DNA of 64,000 bases from Cricetulus griseus (GCF_003668045.3 NC_048595.1:415936730-416000729), one strand, 5' to 3'; positions 51,155 to 63,171 are shown, counted from the first letter of the stretch. The notes: generated from the letters alone by a model not told the origin. Numbers and translations: made by a program.

Positions 51155-53642
51155 AGTTTTAGACGTCCAGTTGCCATTAAAGGAAAATATATTTGGGGAG
51201 GATGCCCAACACCAATTTTACAAACAGTTGTAAGTATGTAGACAGTAGTGTTCTCAGCTCTTTTTGCCCCTCTCACTGACTTTAGGTAGATATCCTTTCC
51301 TTCGACTTGGCAGAATGTCACTATTGAAGTGGATTTGTGTATTGATTTCCTAGCTTGAGCTCCTTGTGCCATTATGAATGTCATCTTTGAACTTCCAAGA
51401 TAGTGTCTTGTCTAGGTTGGATGTTTAATCCATGTTTTATGAATAAATTTGTTTCTATAATGACTCTTGACTGATTTGCTTGTCAAATCCACTAACAACC
51501 ATCTTTTATAATGGGCATATTGTGAAAATCTCTTGCAGTAACTGGATATATACTTGCATTTTCTTAGGATCCCTTACTCAGTAGAATGCATGCACATTAG
51601 AGACTCTGTTAAAGGAGAAAGGCAGGCATCCTCATGGAGATGGGGGTACAGAGATAGGCTGAGACTTGCTGAAGAAAATTGCACCCTTCCAGTATCCTGA
51701 CCATCAACTGAAGCAGAATCTATAGCACATGTCCTGCCTTAATAGGCCTACGTTGTTGATCCTGTTCTACATAATCGTGTCAAGCTGCTTGTTACCCTGA
51801 GTGATTTTTGTCATAGTATAATTATTAACCTGACTCAGATTCATTGAATCCACCAGAAAGCATTTAGATGCAGATGTTATTTTCTCCTCATATAACAATT
51901 TTGCCCCAATATTTTAGCTTAAATTCATTTTTGTTTAATCCATAAGATCACACATTTATACATATTGATGTGCTCCTATATGATATTTAAACAGGTATAT
52001 GTTGTTTAGCACTAAAATCCAAGTAGACCAGTCTGAGAGACCAAGCAGGCTTTAATGGAGTTTAGATGTCCCATCATTTTTGACAGCAGATTGTTTTAAT
52101 GATAGTAAGATGCCTGACTCTCCAATAAATAACCTGGTGGATTAGCTTCCAGTGTTCTACTGATGATTACATTAGAGACCACTGTAAGGGGCCGAGCACT
52201 AGTTTTGTTATTAAAAGTATTGGCGTAGGATGAAGAATATAAAGATATTATAAGAAAGGAAAATATATAAATTATGATGCAAGTTATAGAAATAACAGAG
52301 TATATAATTTTGTGATATTAGAGAAGATAATAAACTTGAAAAACTTTTGCCTGGTACTTAATATAGTGTTGTATATATGGTAGATGATTGGTATAGAAGT
52401 TATTTTCTATATTTAACTGTATTCCTTCCATTTTAAAGTCTCTGGTAGAATTTAGGCAGTACTATCATTCACCTTTGCTTTTTTATTTGCTTCTATTAAG
52501 TATATGTTACATTATATTGATGTGCATGTGTGTGTTTAAGATGAAAGAAACCTTTTTATTTTGATACTACTTTAATGTTAGTAATAAAATGTGAAGATAA
52601 TATTATAACAATATCAGCATCAAAATGAGACATTTCTTATGTTTTTTAAAATGACTTAAAGTAGGGAAAGGATTACAAGTTGCATACATGAAAGGACTAC
52701 ATTATTTAGATATGTGATGTCTTGAAGATTAACTTTAATTCTGTGAGGAAGTAGGAACCCTCAGGAAATCCATCAAACAGAATCCACCGATTTTCAGAAC
52801 GTAAATCAGAACTTTAAATTTCAGTCAACAGCTTCCTTCTAAAAATGTTTAAATCTGCTATAACATCATTGTCTACATCAGCATTATGCTCTCTACTTCC
52901 AAGAATTTGGTGACCATCAACTTTCTACACTTTTTAACTAGAGAGCTACTGTACCATTTGCATTTCCTGAGTCACACCTGTCTGCTATTTGCAGGATCTT
53001 GAATTGGATAATGGTAACTAAAATCAGTTTGGGTTGGTATTGTAAAATTTCCCACCATTGTTTTGGAGGCTTGGAGTTCTGCTTAACATCTTAAGAATGT
53101 TTAATCGTAGAATCGGTTCTTCTTAAAGAACTGGAGTCAGGACTCTGGTTTTGGCGATGCAACCAAGTCTTCAGCCATTGATTGACTCTTGGTGTTAGGA
53201 ATAACCAGGCTTGCAGACAAGGTTCAGGGAAGACACAAGGACCAAGTGTGTATGAGAAGTTCTCTGGGTATGGTGTTCGTGAGCCAGAACCAGGGACTGA
53301 GCTGGTTCTTTGACATGAGGTGACATTTTCTATTCTCAAGACATCAGCTGAGAAGCTGCCACTATGGAACCTCTGAAGAAGCATTACTGTCCAAAAATGG
53401 TCAACATAGTCAAGAAGGATGTCCTTCTAAGCCACAGGCTCTAGATTGACAGTTTTATCTTAATTTAGTCTCTGTCAGTAAGTGGAGGGGTCTAGCAAAT
53501 AGGACAGATTATCCTTAGCTTTTAGGACTTAACACAATGGAATAACAGAATGTACTGTCCCTCCTCTGTTAGAATTAGACACTCTTCTGTAGTCACTCAA
53601 AGGTGCAGGGCAGCTGTGATGATACGGATGCTGGGTTCCACA
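51155..53642. other. Unique DNA; possible retrocopy body at the end
   Basis: 51155-53050 shows nothing. 53050-53642 ends just before AATAAA and an A-run, so it might be a retrocopy, but its short open frames match no protein I recognise. Confidence 0.35.
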
Positions 53643-53680
53643 ACAATAAAATCTGTTTGCCGTTGGCCAGAAAAAAAAAA
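53643..53680 (+). other. AATAAA followed by A11 run, possible retrocopy end
   Basis: ACAATAAAATCTGTTTGCCG places a poly(A) signal about 20 bases before eleven A, the layout of a processed-transcript 3' end. The parent gene was not recognised, and an LTR or chance origin is possible. Confidence 0.3.
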
Positions 53681-53909
53681 AGTTCGTAAGAATTTCCTTT
53701 AGTTTTAAACTCAGTTCTTTTACTCAGTACATTTTCCCATCAACAGTGGCTTATATTTTATCAGTTCTCCTCTTTGTACTCATGACTGAGCTGCCATTTA
53801 GAAGAACAAGCTCATGGACAGCAAGACCTATCAACTGCTTCGTGAATGAATATCTAAATTGTGTCTATGCTTTGTTTTGATTTGACTTGATGAGATTATT
53901 TGTTTAGCT

Positions 53910-54010
53910 TTCATTTGTGACATGGTCTTGCAATGTTGCCCAGGTTGGCCTATGCAGGTATTTGTCCTGTTGCCTGCCAGGGAGGTGGGGCTGCAGGTGC
54001 TTGCCACCTT
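53910..54010 (-). repeat. Old 7SL-derived SINE monomer (PB1/B1-like), minus strand
   Basis: TTTGTGACATGGTCTTGCAA, TGTTGCCCAGGTTGGCCTAT and GGGGCTGCAGGTGCTTGCCA follow inverted 7SL-type SINE sequence and keep the ancestral TTGCCCAGGTTGG wording. Part of the middle is lost. Open frames over it on both strands are incidental. Confidence 0.65.
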
Positions 54011-56425
54011 GAACTGTGGCGCCTCACTTCCTGCCTTGCTTTTCAGAAGAATAGCTTTGATGAACCAGATGATGATAGTTGTGGAGCAGATTCTGGGTGC
54101 TTTTCTCTGGATTGTAAGGCTAATTATGTAACTGAAGAAAGTTTGACTCAGCTTCACTGGCCCATCTGCAGTGAATAGTTCAAGTTTAGTGCAGTTCTAA
54201 CTGTAGCTCCCACTGTTCTGATTGCTTTCCAATAACTTATTGTTCTAGAATTGCTTCTTTTGTCACATAAAGCTTGGACCAATTATCAGATTTTTCTAGG
54301 ATCAAAGCCATAATTTCCCTAACATTGTCTGCATACCTATTATCTGACCAGTTTAAAGTATAGAAATTGAAAGTCTTTAATTAAGATATAAGCTTGGGTT
54401 TTTACTACTTCTATTCATCTCATCATTCCACATCATTCTGCCCTTTACAGCCAAAAACTTGGCCCTTTGTCTTTGGGTGTTTTTAAATGTTTCTTAATGT
54501 TCATAATCTTTGGTGGTGCCTTACTGTATCTAAAATTTATTTTTATGCTGTGTATGGGATTATTGGTTCAGGAAGAATGTGAGACTGTATCTGTTACATT
54601 TAGCAGAAAGTTTTTGGAGTTCAGGCCCTTGTGAAGTCTGATAATGAAAGTTGGAAGGGTGTTAAAAATCTAATTTAGAAAGACTTCTCCAATTTGGTTA
54701 AACAGAAAAATTGTGAATACTGAATCTGGTAGCAAATATACATTTATTAGACTTTTGATTGTTATGGATATGTGCTGAACTTTCTGGGTAAATGCACAAA
54801 TATCAGAACATATTGTATTTCTGATCTTCCCTTAAAGTACTTAAAATATTATCCCTTTCAATCTACTTCACCATTTTGCTTGTTAAATAATTCAGCAATA
54901 ATGGCTTTAAGCTTGAAATCTTTAAACAAATCATTGGGACAAGAACCTTTGTACTTTTCAAATCAAATTGTGTTGACTAAAGTACAATAATATACACTCT
55001 TTATGTTCAAGGTTCTGTGTGATGAAGAAAACCTGAAAAAGCCTTAAGTTTCCTTTTGGAATAAGGTTGATTTTTTTCAGAGCTAGAAATATAGAGAAAC
55101 TAAAGCAGGAAAAAGAAAAAAAAAAGACAAAGAACCCAAAAACCCTTAGCATTTTAGACTTCCCACCATATAATTGCATATTTTGCTTTTATTGCCATTC
55201 TCCTACTCCAAACACCACTCAGACCTTGTATTGCATAAACTGAACCTAAAATGTGAAGTGAGGCCTATGAGAACATCCTCTATTTCTAGAGCGACAAGCT
55301 GGAAAGTGCTGTGGAAACTAATGCACAGAGTTTACCACCCAGTATAACCAGTTATTTCCTAGAAGGTGCTTGCAGATGATGGCTTGATTACCTCCTACAC
55401 CTCTTTTAATCTGGCTTTCTGAAAGTAATAGTAATAATATCTATAGCAATAAGACAGATGTGAGGGTTTTTATTTAGACCTGCCCATTACTAAAATCTTT
55501 TAGCATATCACGGACAGCTGGTGGCTAGCAGTATTGCTGACATTCTTTGAGAGTCTTTTTTGTTTTATATTCCCTTGATTGTCATGTGCAGGAATAAGGA
55601 AGGAGAAAGGAGGACCAGTTTTTGTTTAATCCAAGGTGATCAAAAGAAGTCCCCAATAACAGTACAGACTGATTTTGACAGTGATGGGTATTTGCAAGAT
55701 ATATGAGCCTTGCTCTATTTTACGTTTCCTTCTCATTCTTTTTTCTCTTTGATATGGCAAAGTTTTAGTTTTATTCAGAATACTTCATTCATATTTTAGA
55801 CCACTATTCCCTAGCTCCTTCATCATGAGAAAAAGCCCCCAAATGTCTGTTACATGACTTGTTTAAAAACAATATCCTCCTTTTTCTGTAAATAGCCATT
55901 TTACCTAGTCATTAATGCATTTTGTTTGTGTTTCGCTGTTTGGGTTTTGTGTGAGTGCTGCATTTCCATGATTATGAATCTGAACATTAGTCCTTAAAGG
56001 CAGTGTTGTTCAAATAAACCCCATGGGTGGTTGTCTTTCAAAGAGTCTCACTTACCATTTTTACTACTCACCTGTTTATTTAAAATTCTTTCCTTTACCC
56101 CTTTTATCATTACTCATGTCAGAATCTATTTTGGGTGCTGCATTTTTCATTATTATTTTCATTATTATTGCATGGGTGAATATTTATGTATAGTACTAGG
56201 AATTAAGATTTTTCCTAGTATTTTATTATAGGACGTTGGGAACATCCTTGATTTCTTGAGTTGCAAAGGGATATGTTTAAAAGAGAGAGAACTTGTTCAG
56301 AATTAAGAAAATAGAAAGAAGCCTGAGTCATTAGTGAATAAGGGTTTAAGGATTATAGACATGGATCACAGCATCCAGAGTGCTTCATATTTTATTATGA
56401 CTTTTCTGGTGGCCTGGGATCTCTT
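54011..56425. other. Unique AT-rich DNA, nothing recognised
   Basis: No gene or repeat is recognised. A short A-rich patch lies at 55111-55128. Confidence 0.4.
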
Positions 56426-57388
56426 TCTTGTACAGATTTTTTCTCTTTTTTATGAATTTATTTTTTATATTTGAATTCCAGTTCTCCTTCCCTCATTTCT
56501 TCCCACTCCCTCCACTCCTCCCTCCTCTCATCTGCTCCATGGAGAGTGTAAGGCCTCCCTTAAGAAGTCTACTAAGTCTATCCCTTTATCTAGTTGAGGC
56601 AAGACCAAGGCATATCTCCACCCCCTACACCTCTGTGTCTAGGCTGAGCAAGGTATCTCTCCATACAGAATGGGCTCCACTAAGTCAGTTTGTGCATTAG
56701 ATCTTGGACTCACTGCCTCATATATTGCCCCAGTCATACCATCATCACCTATATTAGGGGAGTCGAGTTTGGTAGATTCCCCATTTGTCAGACCTGAGTC
56801 AATGATCTCTCACTAGCTCAGGTCAGCAGATTCTGTGGGTTTCCCCATCATGGTCTCCACTCTTTTTGTCATATTTTTTGCTCCTCCCTCACTTTGATTG
56901 TACTCCAGGAGCTTGGACCATTGGTTAGTTGTGGATTTCTGCATCTGTTTTCATCTGTTTCTGGAAGAGGTTTCAAGCTTCTCTGTGGTTATGGATTGTA
57001 GGCTGAGTATCTTTTGCTTTATGTCTGGTATCCACTTATGAGTGAGAACATACTATATTTGTCCTTCTGGTTTTGGATTACCTCACTTAGGATGTTTTTT
57101 CCCAGTTCTGTACATTTGCCTGTGAATTTAAGGATGTCATGGTTTCTTACTGCAGAATAGTACTCCATTGTATAAATATACTATCCATCCTTCAGTTGAG
57201 GGGCATCTAGGCTGTTTCCAAGATCAGGCTATTACAAATAATGTTTCTATGAACATAGCTGAGCAAATGTCCTTGTGGTGTGAATGTGCCTCCTTTGGGT
57301 ATATGCCCAACAACAGTATTGCAGGATCTTGAGGTAGGTTGATCCCTAATATTCTGAGAAATCATCATACTGATTTCCATAGTGGCTG
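56426..57388 (-). mobile_element. L1 copy A, 5'-truncated, minus strand
   Basis: A ~945-bp L1 3' end. From high to low coordinate it has ~70 codons of ORF2 C-terminus (GINLPQDPAI, LLLGIYPKEA, SWKQPRCPST), then 3' UTR down to the T-rich end at about 56444. It is flanked by TCTTGTACAGATTTTT (56426-56441) and TCTTGTATAGATTTTT (57389-57404), 15 of 16 identical. On the L1 sense strand these begin with an A-run, as expected for cleavage at TT/AAAA. The ORF2 part has stops and diverges from copy B. Copy A abuts the 3' end of copy B, so it inserted at the edge of that older element. Confidence 0.9.
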
Positions 57389-59325
57389 TCTTGTATAGAT
57401 TTTTCTTATTTTAGAAACAATCTTATTTTGCATATCAATACCCCCAATTTATTCATCCTCCCACCAATCCCCCAACCCACTCCCACCCACTCTGCAAGGA
57501 TAGTGAGACCTTCCACAGGGGACCATCAAAGTCTGTCACATCATATGGGTGCTGACCTAGGCCCTCTTTCATGTATCTGGGCTGCAGTAGTATCCCTCCA
57601 TAGGGAATGAGATCCCAAAGTCCATTTGTGCACTAGGGATAAGCACTGACTCCACTGTTAGAAGTCCCATAGACTGCCCAGACATCCTAGGTGGCACCCA
57701 CATTCAGAGGGCTTGGCTTGGTCCAATGCTGGTTCCCCAGCTTTACGACTAGGTTCTCTGTGCTTTCACTAGATCAGAACAACTGTTTCTGTGGATTTCC
57801 CCAGCACGGTCTTGGCTCCTTTGCTCATCCCTCCTCCCTCTCTACAACTGGATTCTGGGAGTATGGCTCAGTGCTTAGCTGTGGGTGACTGCTTCTGCTT
57901 CAATCAGCTACTGTATGAAGGCTCTAGGATGTCAACCAAGATAGACATTAATCTCATTATAGGTGAAGGGCATCAAAGGCAGCCTCTCCACTACTGCCTA
58001 GATTCTTAGTTGGGGTCATCCCTGTGGATCCCTGAACATTTCCCTAGTGCCAGACCTCTCTCTAAACTTATACTGGCTCCCTCTATCTAGGTATCTCCTT
58101 TCTTGGTCTCCTCTAATCCTTCCCTGTCTCAGTCTTCCTTTTCCCTCTTGAACCCTCTAGTTCTCCTCCCCCCTCCTCTTATCCCCTTCTGTTTTTCCTA
58201 CCTTGCTCCTCTCCCCCACATTCACAATTTGCTCAGGGGTTCTTGTCCCTTTCCCCTTCTTTGGGGGACCATGGGGCCTTCTTTGTTTCCTAGTTTGTCT
58301 AGTGGTGTGGATTGTAGGCTGGTAATCCTTTACTCTATGTCTAATATCCATATATGAGAAAGTACATACCATGATTGTCTTTCTGTGATTGAGTTAACTC
58401 ACTCAGGATGTTTTCTTCCAGTTCCATCCATTTGCCTGCAAATTTCAAGATTTCATTTTTTTTTTCTTGGCAAATACTCCATTGTATAAATGTATCATAT
58501 TTTCTCCATCAATTCTTTGGTTGAGGGGCATCTAGGTTGCTTCCAGTTTATGGCTATTACAAACAACGCTGCTATGAACATAGTTGAGCATATGTTCTTG
58601 TTGTATGAATATGCATTCTTTGGGTATATGCCCAACAGAGGAATTACTGGATCTTGAAGTAGACTGATACCCATTTTCCTGAGAAACCACCATGCTGATT
58701 TCCAAAGTAGTTGCACAAGTTTGCACTCCCACTAGCAATGGGAGAGTGTTCCTCTTTCTCCACATCCTCTCCAGTATAGACTGTCATTGGTGTTTTTGAT
58801 TTTAGCCATCCTGGCTGGTGTAAGATGGTATCTCAGAGTTGTTTTCAGTTGCATTTCCATGATGACTAATGATGTTGAGCACTTTCTTATGTGTCTTTCA
58901 GCCATTTTAGATTCTTCTATTGAGAATTCTCTATTTAGTTCTGTATCCCACTTTTTAATTGGATTGTTTGGTGCTTTGGTGACTAGCTTCTTGAGTTCCT
59001 TGTATATTTTGGAAATCAGCCCTCTGTCAGATGTGGGGTTGGTGAATATCTTTTCCCATTCTGTGGGCTGCTGATTTGTCTTGTTGACTGTGTCCTTTGA
59101 CTTATAGAAGCTTCTCAGTTTCAGGAGGTCCTATTTATTTATTGCCAATCTCAATGTCTGTACTACTGGTGTTATGTCCAGGAAGTGGTCTCCTGTACCA
59201 ATTCATTCAAGGGTAGCTCCCATTTTCTCTTCTAAGAGGTTCAGTGTGGCTGGATTTATGTTGAGGTCTTTGATCCATTTGAAGTTAAGTTTTGTGCATG
59301 GTGATAGATCTATCTGCAGTCTTGG
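57389..59325 (-). mobile_element. L1 copy B, 5'-truncated, minus strand
   Basis: A ~1.9-kb L1 fragment. 58460-59325 is the ORF2 C-terminus and 57406-58460 the 3' UTR, which is pyrimidine-rich on the plus strand and polypurine on the sense strand. The 5' truncation point at 59325 follows CTATCTGCAGTCTTGG. The next bases TTGTAATGATTT resemble the left flank TTGTACAGATTT, so B may have used the same target site that A later reused; this is inference. Dead: ORF1, endonuclease and reverse transcriptase are all missing. Confidence 0.92.
58460..59325 (-). pseudogene. L1 ORF2 C-terminal fragment (dead)
   Basis: Reading from 59325 downward, about 280 codons stay in one frame with no frameshift. They keep landmarks of the ORF2 C-terminal region: KLNFKWIKDL near the start, NPTSDRGLISKIYKELKK near the middle, IPLLGIYPKNA, STMFIAALFVIA and WKQPRCPSTKELM near the end. 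At least four in-frame stops interrupt it, two at CAA/TGG-like positions typical of single-base decay. After the last stop the frame breaks up. The catalytic reverse transcriptase and endonuclease parts lie upstream of the truncation and are absent. No function is expected. Confidence 0.88.
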
Positions 59326-59366
59326 TTGTAATGATTTATCACAGCAATAGAAACCCTAACATATAG
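59326..59366 (-). repeat. Short fragment of an old rodent repeat
   Basis: The reverse complement reads TGTTAGGGTTTCTATTGCTG, then TGATAAA, matching the start of a common rodent interspersed repeat. Only ~40 bp remain next to the L1 truncation point. Confidence 0.45.
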
Positions 59367-60146
59367 TATTGTAAAGTGTTCACTCACATTTGCTATTTGT
59401 GGTGATGTAATGAAGGTAAGGCATCCTTTGTTCAACCATTCATTTTGAATGTGCTAAGTTCTTTGTGGTTAAGGTCTACAGTAGTGTGCTGGTGATGGTT
59501 CATCAACTGACTTTCAAGGCTAGCATGAGATGAGAGATATGCAGCATTTGCTGATTACATGGTGAAAATAATTTGGCCACAGACAATTCCAACCTACTTG
59601 TGTGATGTTCCTAAGCAGAAGACTGGCAAGTATGTGCAGATAACAATTGATATAAATAACTTCAAGTTAGGATGACAATAAGATGCATTCAAATAATTAG
59701 GAAGTGTTTAAAGTTCTTACTATAATTGTTTTTTAACAATTCACTTAATTGTAATTTTATATAATTAGATGTTTAATAATATGTATGGTTTAGCAGCCTT
59801 TCAAAAAAAATGTCCAAAAGCAAGCAGCAGGCTGGCCCGAGCTTGCTCACAACAGCTTTAGCACATAGTTAGAGATTTATTATGGCACTGCATCTATACC
59901 TGGCATCTGTTTCTTTGATTATTGTCCTTGTCTTGAAAAAATGGTGATATTTAGTTTTAGATATATTTTCATTTTCATTATCATCAGTACCACCATCATC
60001 AGTGTACATTTTAATAAACTGCTTAAGTTTGACAGAATGCTTATTTTGTATAAAAGAGCTTAAAAATAGTTGATTATTGTTCCTGAGTAAAAACGTTAGT
60101 ATTAGTCATGGGAAGAAACAAAAATACCCACAGAAGCTGCAAAGAG
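59367..60146. other. Unique DNA, nothing recognised
   Basis: AT-rich noncoding sequence. Confidence 0.4.
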
Positions 60147-60410
60147 CTTAGCAGTTAAGATATGCACTATTTTTGCCAAGGACCAGAGTTCATTTCCCAT
60201 GTCCACATCTGCCTGCCTTAGCAGCTAAGATATGTACTAGGCTTGTTGAGGACTACTTTTCAGTTCCCACATGCCACTCAGCCTGTTCCCAGCTACCTCT
60301 CACTTCAGCTCCTGGGGATCTAACACCCTCTAATTGACTCCTTGGCACCTCTACTTGTGTGCATATACCCACATAAAGATACTCATAGAATTAAAAACAA
60401 TAAAAGTAAT
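60147..60410 (+). repeat. B3 SINE with duplicated head, plus strand
   Basis: Two successive heads offset by 70 bp: CTTAGCAGTTAAGATATGCA...GAGTTCATTTCCCATGTCCAC (60147-60216, quoted in part) and CTTAGCAGCTAAGATATGTA...CAGTTCCCACATGCCAC (from 60217). The single body CTCCTGGGGATCTAACACCC, TGGCACCTCTACTTGTGTGC and ATATACCCACATAAAG follows, with an A-rich tail. The body is that of a B3/B2 SINE. Confidence 0.8.
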
Positions 60411-60997
60411 GTGTATAAAAACATTCAAAATGTAAACATTTAATAATAATGAGATTAAAATGTTATATTTGTGCAACTTAATATTAATAAAAAGATGTCT
60501 CCTTTTATTATTATTAACACTCCTTTGGGAAGTATTTATTAAAGTAAATAAGTAAAATGAGACTTCTTGAAACTTGCTCCCTTTCTCTTTCAGTGTTTGA
60601 ATAAATAGGTTGATGGTATATTTAGAAAATTCAGAGATGAGGTATTCCTTTATCATGACACACAGGAAAGCTGTGTTTATCGTATTGTTATAAAACAAAT
60701 AACTTCAAAGATCATATTCCACACAGAATGGACTCAGCCCCAACAGGAACTGACGTGTGGGGCAGAAAGTTTTAAGAGGTCTGTCCAGGCCGATAATAGA
60801 TACTGATTTTGCCACTTGACACCATGACTTCTGAGTTCCTTTTCTCTTAGGAACAAAGCATAATACTTGGAAACATCGTAAGCTTTCTTCAAAGGCAGAC
60901 ATTCTACAGTGCGACCTTTTCTATCATTAAATTAGGAGAGAATGTGCTGAGCCTGCTCCAGAAGGTGGAATGTCCGGAATTTCAGTCTAGAATTGGG
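60411..60997. other. Unique DNA, nothing recognised
   Basis: A minus-strand 115-codon open frame (60351-60698) is AT-rich, overlaps the SINE tail and has no motif. Confidence 0.4.
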
Positions 60998-61190
60998 TCT
61001 GATGGGGAGGCTCAGCAGGAATAGCCACTTGCCTTCCATCCTTGTCTGTATTCCCCAGGATTCACATGGTAGGAGAGAACTGACTACCTTCAATTGTCCT
61101 CTCACCCCCATAGGTGTCCCATGTCATTGTGTGCGTACAGCATACACAGACTCATAAAAAATTTAATAAAAAATGTATAAAAAGAAATGT
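60998..61190 (+). repeat. B3 SINE, plus strand
   Basis: TCTGATGGGGAGGCTCAGCA (tRNA-like head), CTTGCCTTCCATCCTTGTCT, CCCCAGGATTCACATGGTAG, GAGAGAACTGACTACCTTCA, ATTGTCCTCTCACCCCCATA and GTGTGCGTACAGCATACACA, then an A-rich tail. All blocks are in B3 order and moderately diverged. Confidence 0.85.
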
Positions 61191-61639
61191 GAAGTACTTT
61201 TAGATTTATCAGTGAGAGGTGATCCTTCCCCCCGTTCTAAGATGGCGATCCCACTTGGCTGACTTTCACCTTGATCAGGAATTAAAAGTCAAATGTAACA
61301 GGTTTTTGCTAACAATGTGAGTGATATTTATTTCCCAAGACTCTACATCTTTGATGTTTTCTTTCCTTTGCATATGTATCATTATTTATGAGCAACTTCA
61401 AATTTTCTAAGCGAAAGTAGGCCATAAGTCATCAACTACTCAAGTACAAAGAGTTGTTAATGGAGAAAGTAATATGTATGTGTAATGTATGCTCTGCTCC
61501 TCTGTAGACCCAGATCCTATTCACATTTTGTATCTGTTGTTTTCCCTCTGCATTCATGACCAAACATTTATTTATGGTTCTTGAGACTGGCATCCATGAA
61601 TACTGTGTTTGCATAATTTCTCCATTTTCTCTCTCTCAA
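61191..61639. other. Unique DNA, nothing recognised
   Basis: Noncoding sequence, no element recognised. Confidence 0.4.
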
Positions 61640-61865
61640 AACCCTCCTATTTCCTCCCATTCACTCTCAAACTTATGACTTCTTTTTCTTTAATTATTAT
61701 TGTGTTACATGTGTGTGCATCGATACACATATTTATATAGAAATATAGTCTGCTGAGTCTATTTAGTGTTGCTTGTATGTATATGCATATTTAGGGCTAA
61801 TTACTTGGGATTGGATAACCTATCCCCAGAGAAGAATGATTCTCTATTCTTTATCGCTTTTTAGT
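61640..61865 (-). mobile_element. L1 3' UTR fragment, minus strand
   Basis: CCTCCTATTTCCTCCCATTC, TTATGACTTCTTTTTCTTTA, GTCTGCTGAGTCTATTTAGT, GTTGCTTGTATGTATATGCA and TTGGGATTGGATAACCTATC follow inverted rodent L1 3' UTR. No ORF2 sequence is present. Confidence 0.55.
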
Positions 61866-62200
61866 TATAGTGCAATATTGTGATGTGGCTTAGTGGTTCA
61901 ATTAGTAGCTACTGGTGCTTGGAATTTCATGGGAATTAGTATGTTGCTGAGGAGATATTATATGGCAAACTTCTGGGAGGCCCTCCCATCACTATGAAGG
62001 GAAGAACAGTGGTACCCAGACAGAAATCTCATAGCCAGGCCACAGAATGAAACTTCACCATCCTGAAGGCTGAGGGACTCATAAGTAGCTTTGGAACTCA
62101 GTGCTCTCAGTATCCCTCTCTCCCTTCCAACCTCAGCAGACCTTTCAGCTGATGACTTTGCAGCCATGGTCAGGAAGCAAAGAACTAGCCTATGGCTGGG
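61866..62200. other. Unclassified; may belong to the repeat ending at 62335
   Basis: 62000-62200 is less AT-rich than its surroundings and may be the body of the adjoining repeat, but I cannot match it block by block. Confidence 0.3.
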
Positions 62201-62335
62201 GCTTCCCACATCAGTTGACCTAATCTGGGAAATTTGTCATAGCTCTTCTAGAGGCCAACTTAATCTACATAATCTTCCACAGGCAGTACTAGAAGCTCAG
62301 GTCCTGTCAATTTGATAATCAATATTAACTACCAC
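62201..62335 (+). repeat. 3' end of an old rodent interspersed repeat
   Basis: CTTCCCACATCAGTTGACCT, AATCTGGGAAATTTGTCATA, GTCCTGTCAATTTGATAATC and AATATTAACTACCACACC match the CCCACCTCAGTTAACCTAAT...TCCTGTCAAGTTGACAAT...ATTAACCATCACA end also seen at 12560-12746. Confidence 0.55.
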
Positions 62336-63143
62336 ACCCTGCACATCATGAACACTGTGAAGCCTAGCACATGAGTGATCTCATAAGTGGCCTCATTCTC
62401 AAGGAACTTCTAGTTAGTGCATAAATATGGTTGGCCTAGGGAATTCTGATTCTGTTCAGATGCTAAGTTCTGCATATTTTCCTCTGGCTATGCTATATGT
62501 AGATAATATTTGCATTGTGCCTCTAATACTTTTTTTAAAGTAGTCATTAGATTAAGAATTTTATATTGTAGACTCTGAAGCTTTCCTAAGAAAATAAACT
62601 AGTTTACATATTATTAATAATTAAAAACATTCAAAGAGTTATATCATATGGGAAAACTTTTCTCAATTAAAAAATAATTTTATTACAAGAGTCCAGGAAA
62701 TATATTCTACTCTATTTTATATTTAAATACATTACTGAAATAAATTCTTTCTTTATTGATAAGTTTATTGCATGAAAGAAAATGTAACCAGATTAAATTT
62801 AAAAACTAAACATTTTATACTGTGATGAACTCCAAGCTTCCTATTTCCTTTGTTATTACTGTATTAAGTTACTTTCATAAAGTAGAAGTATTAAATGATT
62901 TCTCCCAAAATATATACCTGCGAATAATACTAGCTTACTGGGAAATTATATTAAAAGTGGTATAAAGAAGAAAACGCTTGAAAAGTAAATGCAACAAAAA
63001 TTAATTTATATGTAGATATCTCTGATATTTGTAGATTATTTTTCTACTTGTTAAACAAATATATTTCATTTTAGTATGTAAGGCATTATAAATTTTGAAA
63101 TTTTAAGATGGGATTTGTTGTCAAATTCATGTTTCTACATCAA
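62336..63143. other. Very AT-rich unique DNA
   Basis: No repeat family or gene is recognised. Confidence 0.4.
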
Positions 63144-63171
63144 ATTATTATTGTTATTATTATTATTATTA
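63144..63171 (+). repeat. (TTA)n short simple repeat
   Basis: ATTATTATTGTTATTATTAT continues with three more ATT units. Confidence 0.85.

Noticed and set aside
53831..54157. 108-codon minus frame
   Set aside because: It overlaps an old 7SL-derived SINE; SINE-derived frames are usually incidental.
58157..58372. 71-codon minus frame rich in Lys, Arg and Gly
   Set aside because: It lies in the polypurine 3' UTR of L1 copy B; its composition explains the frame.
60351..60698. 115-codon minus frame rich in Ile, Asn, Phe and Leu
   Set aside because: AT-rich chance frame overlapping a SINE tail, with no motif.
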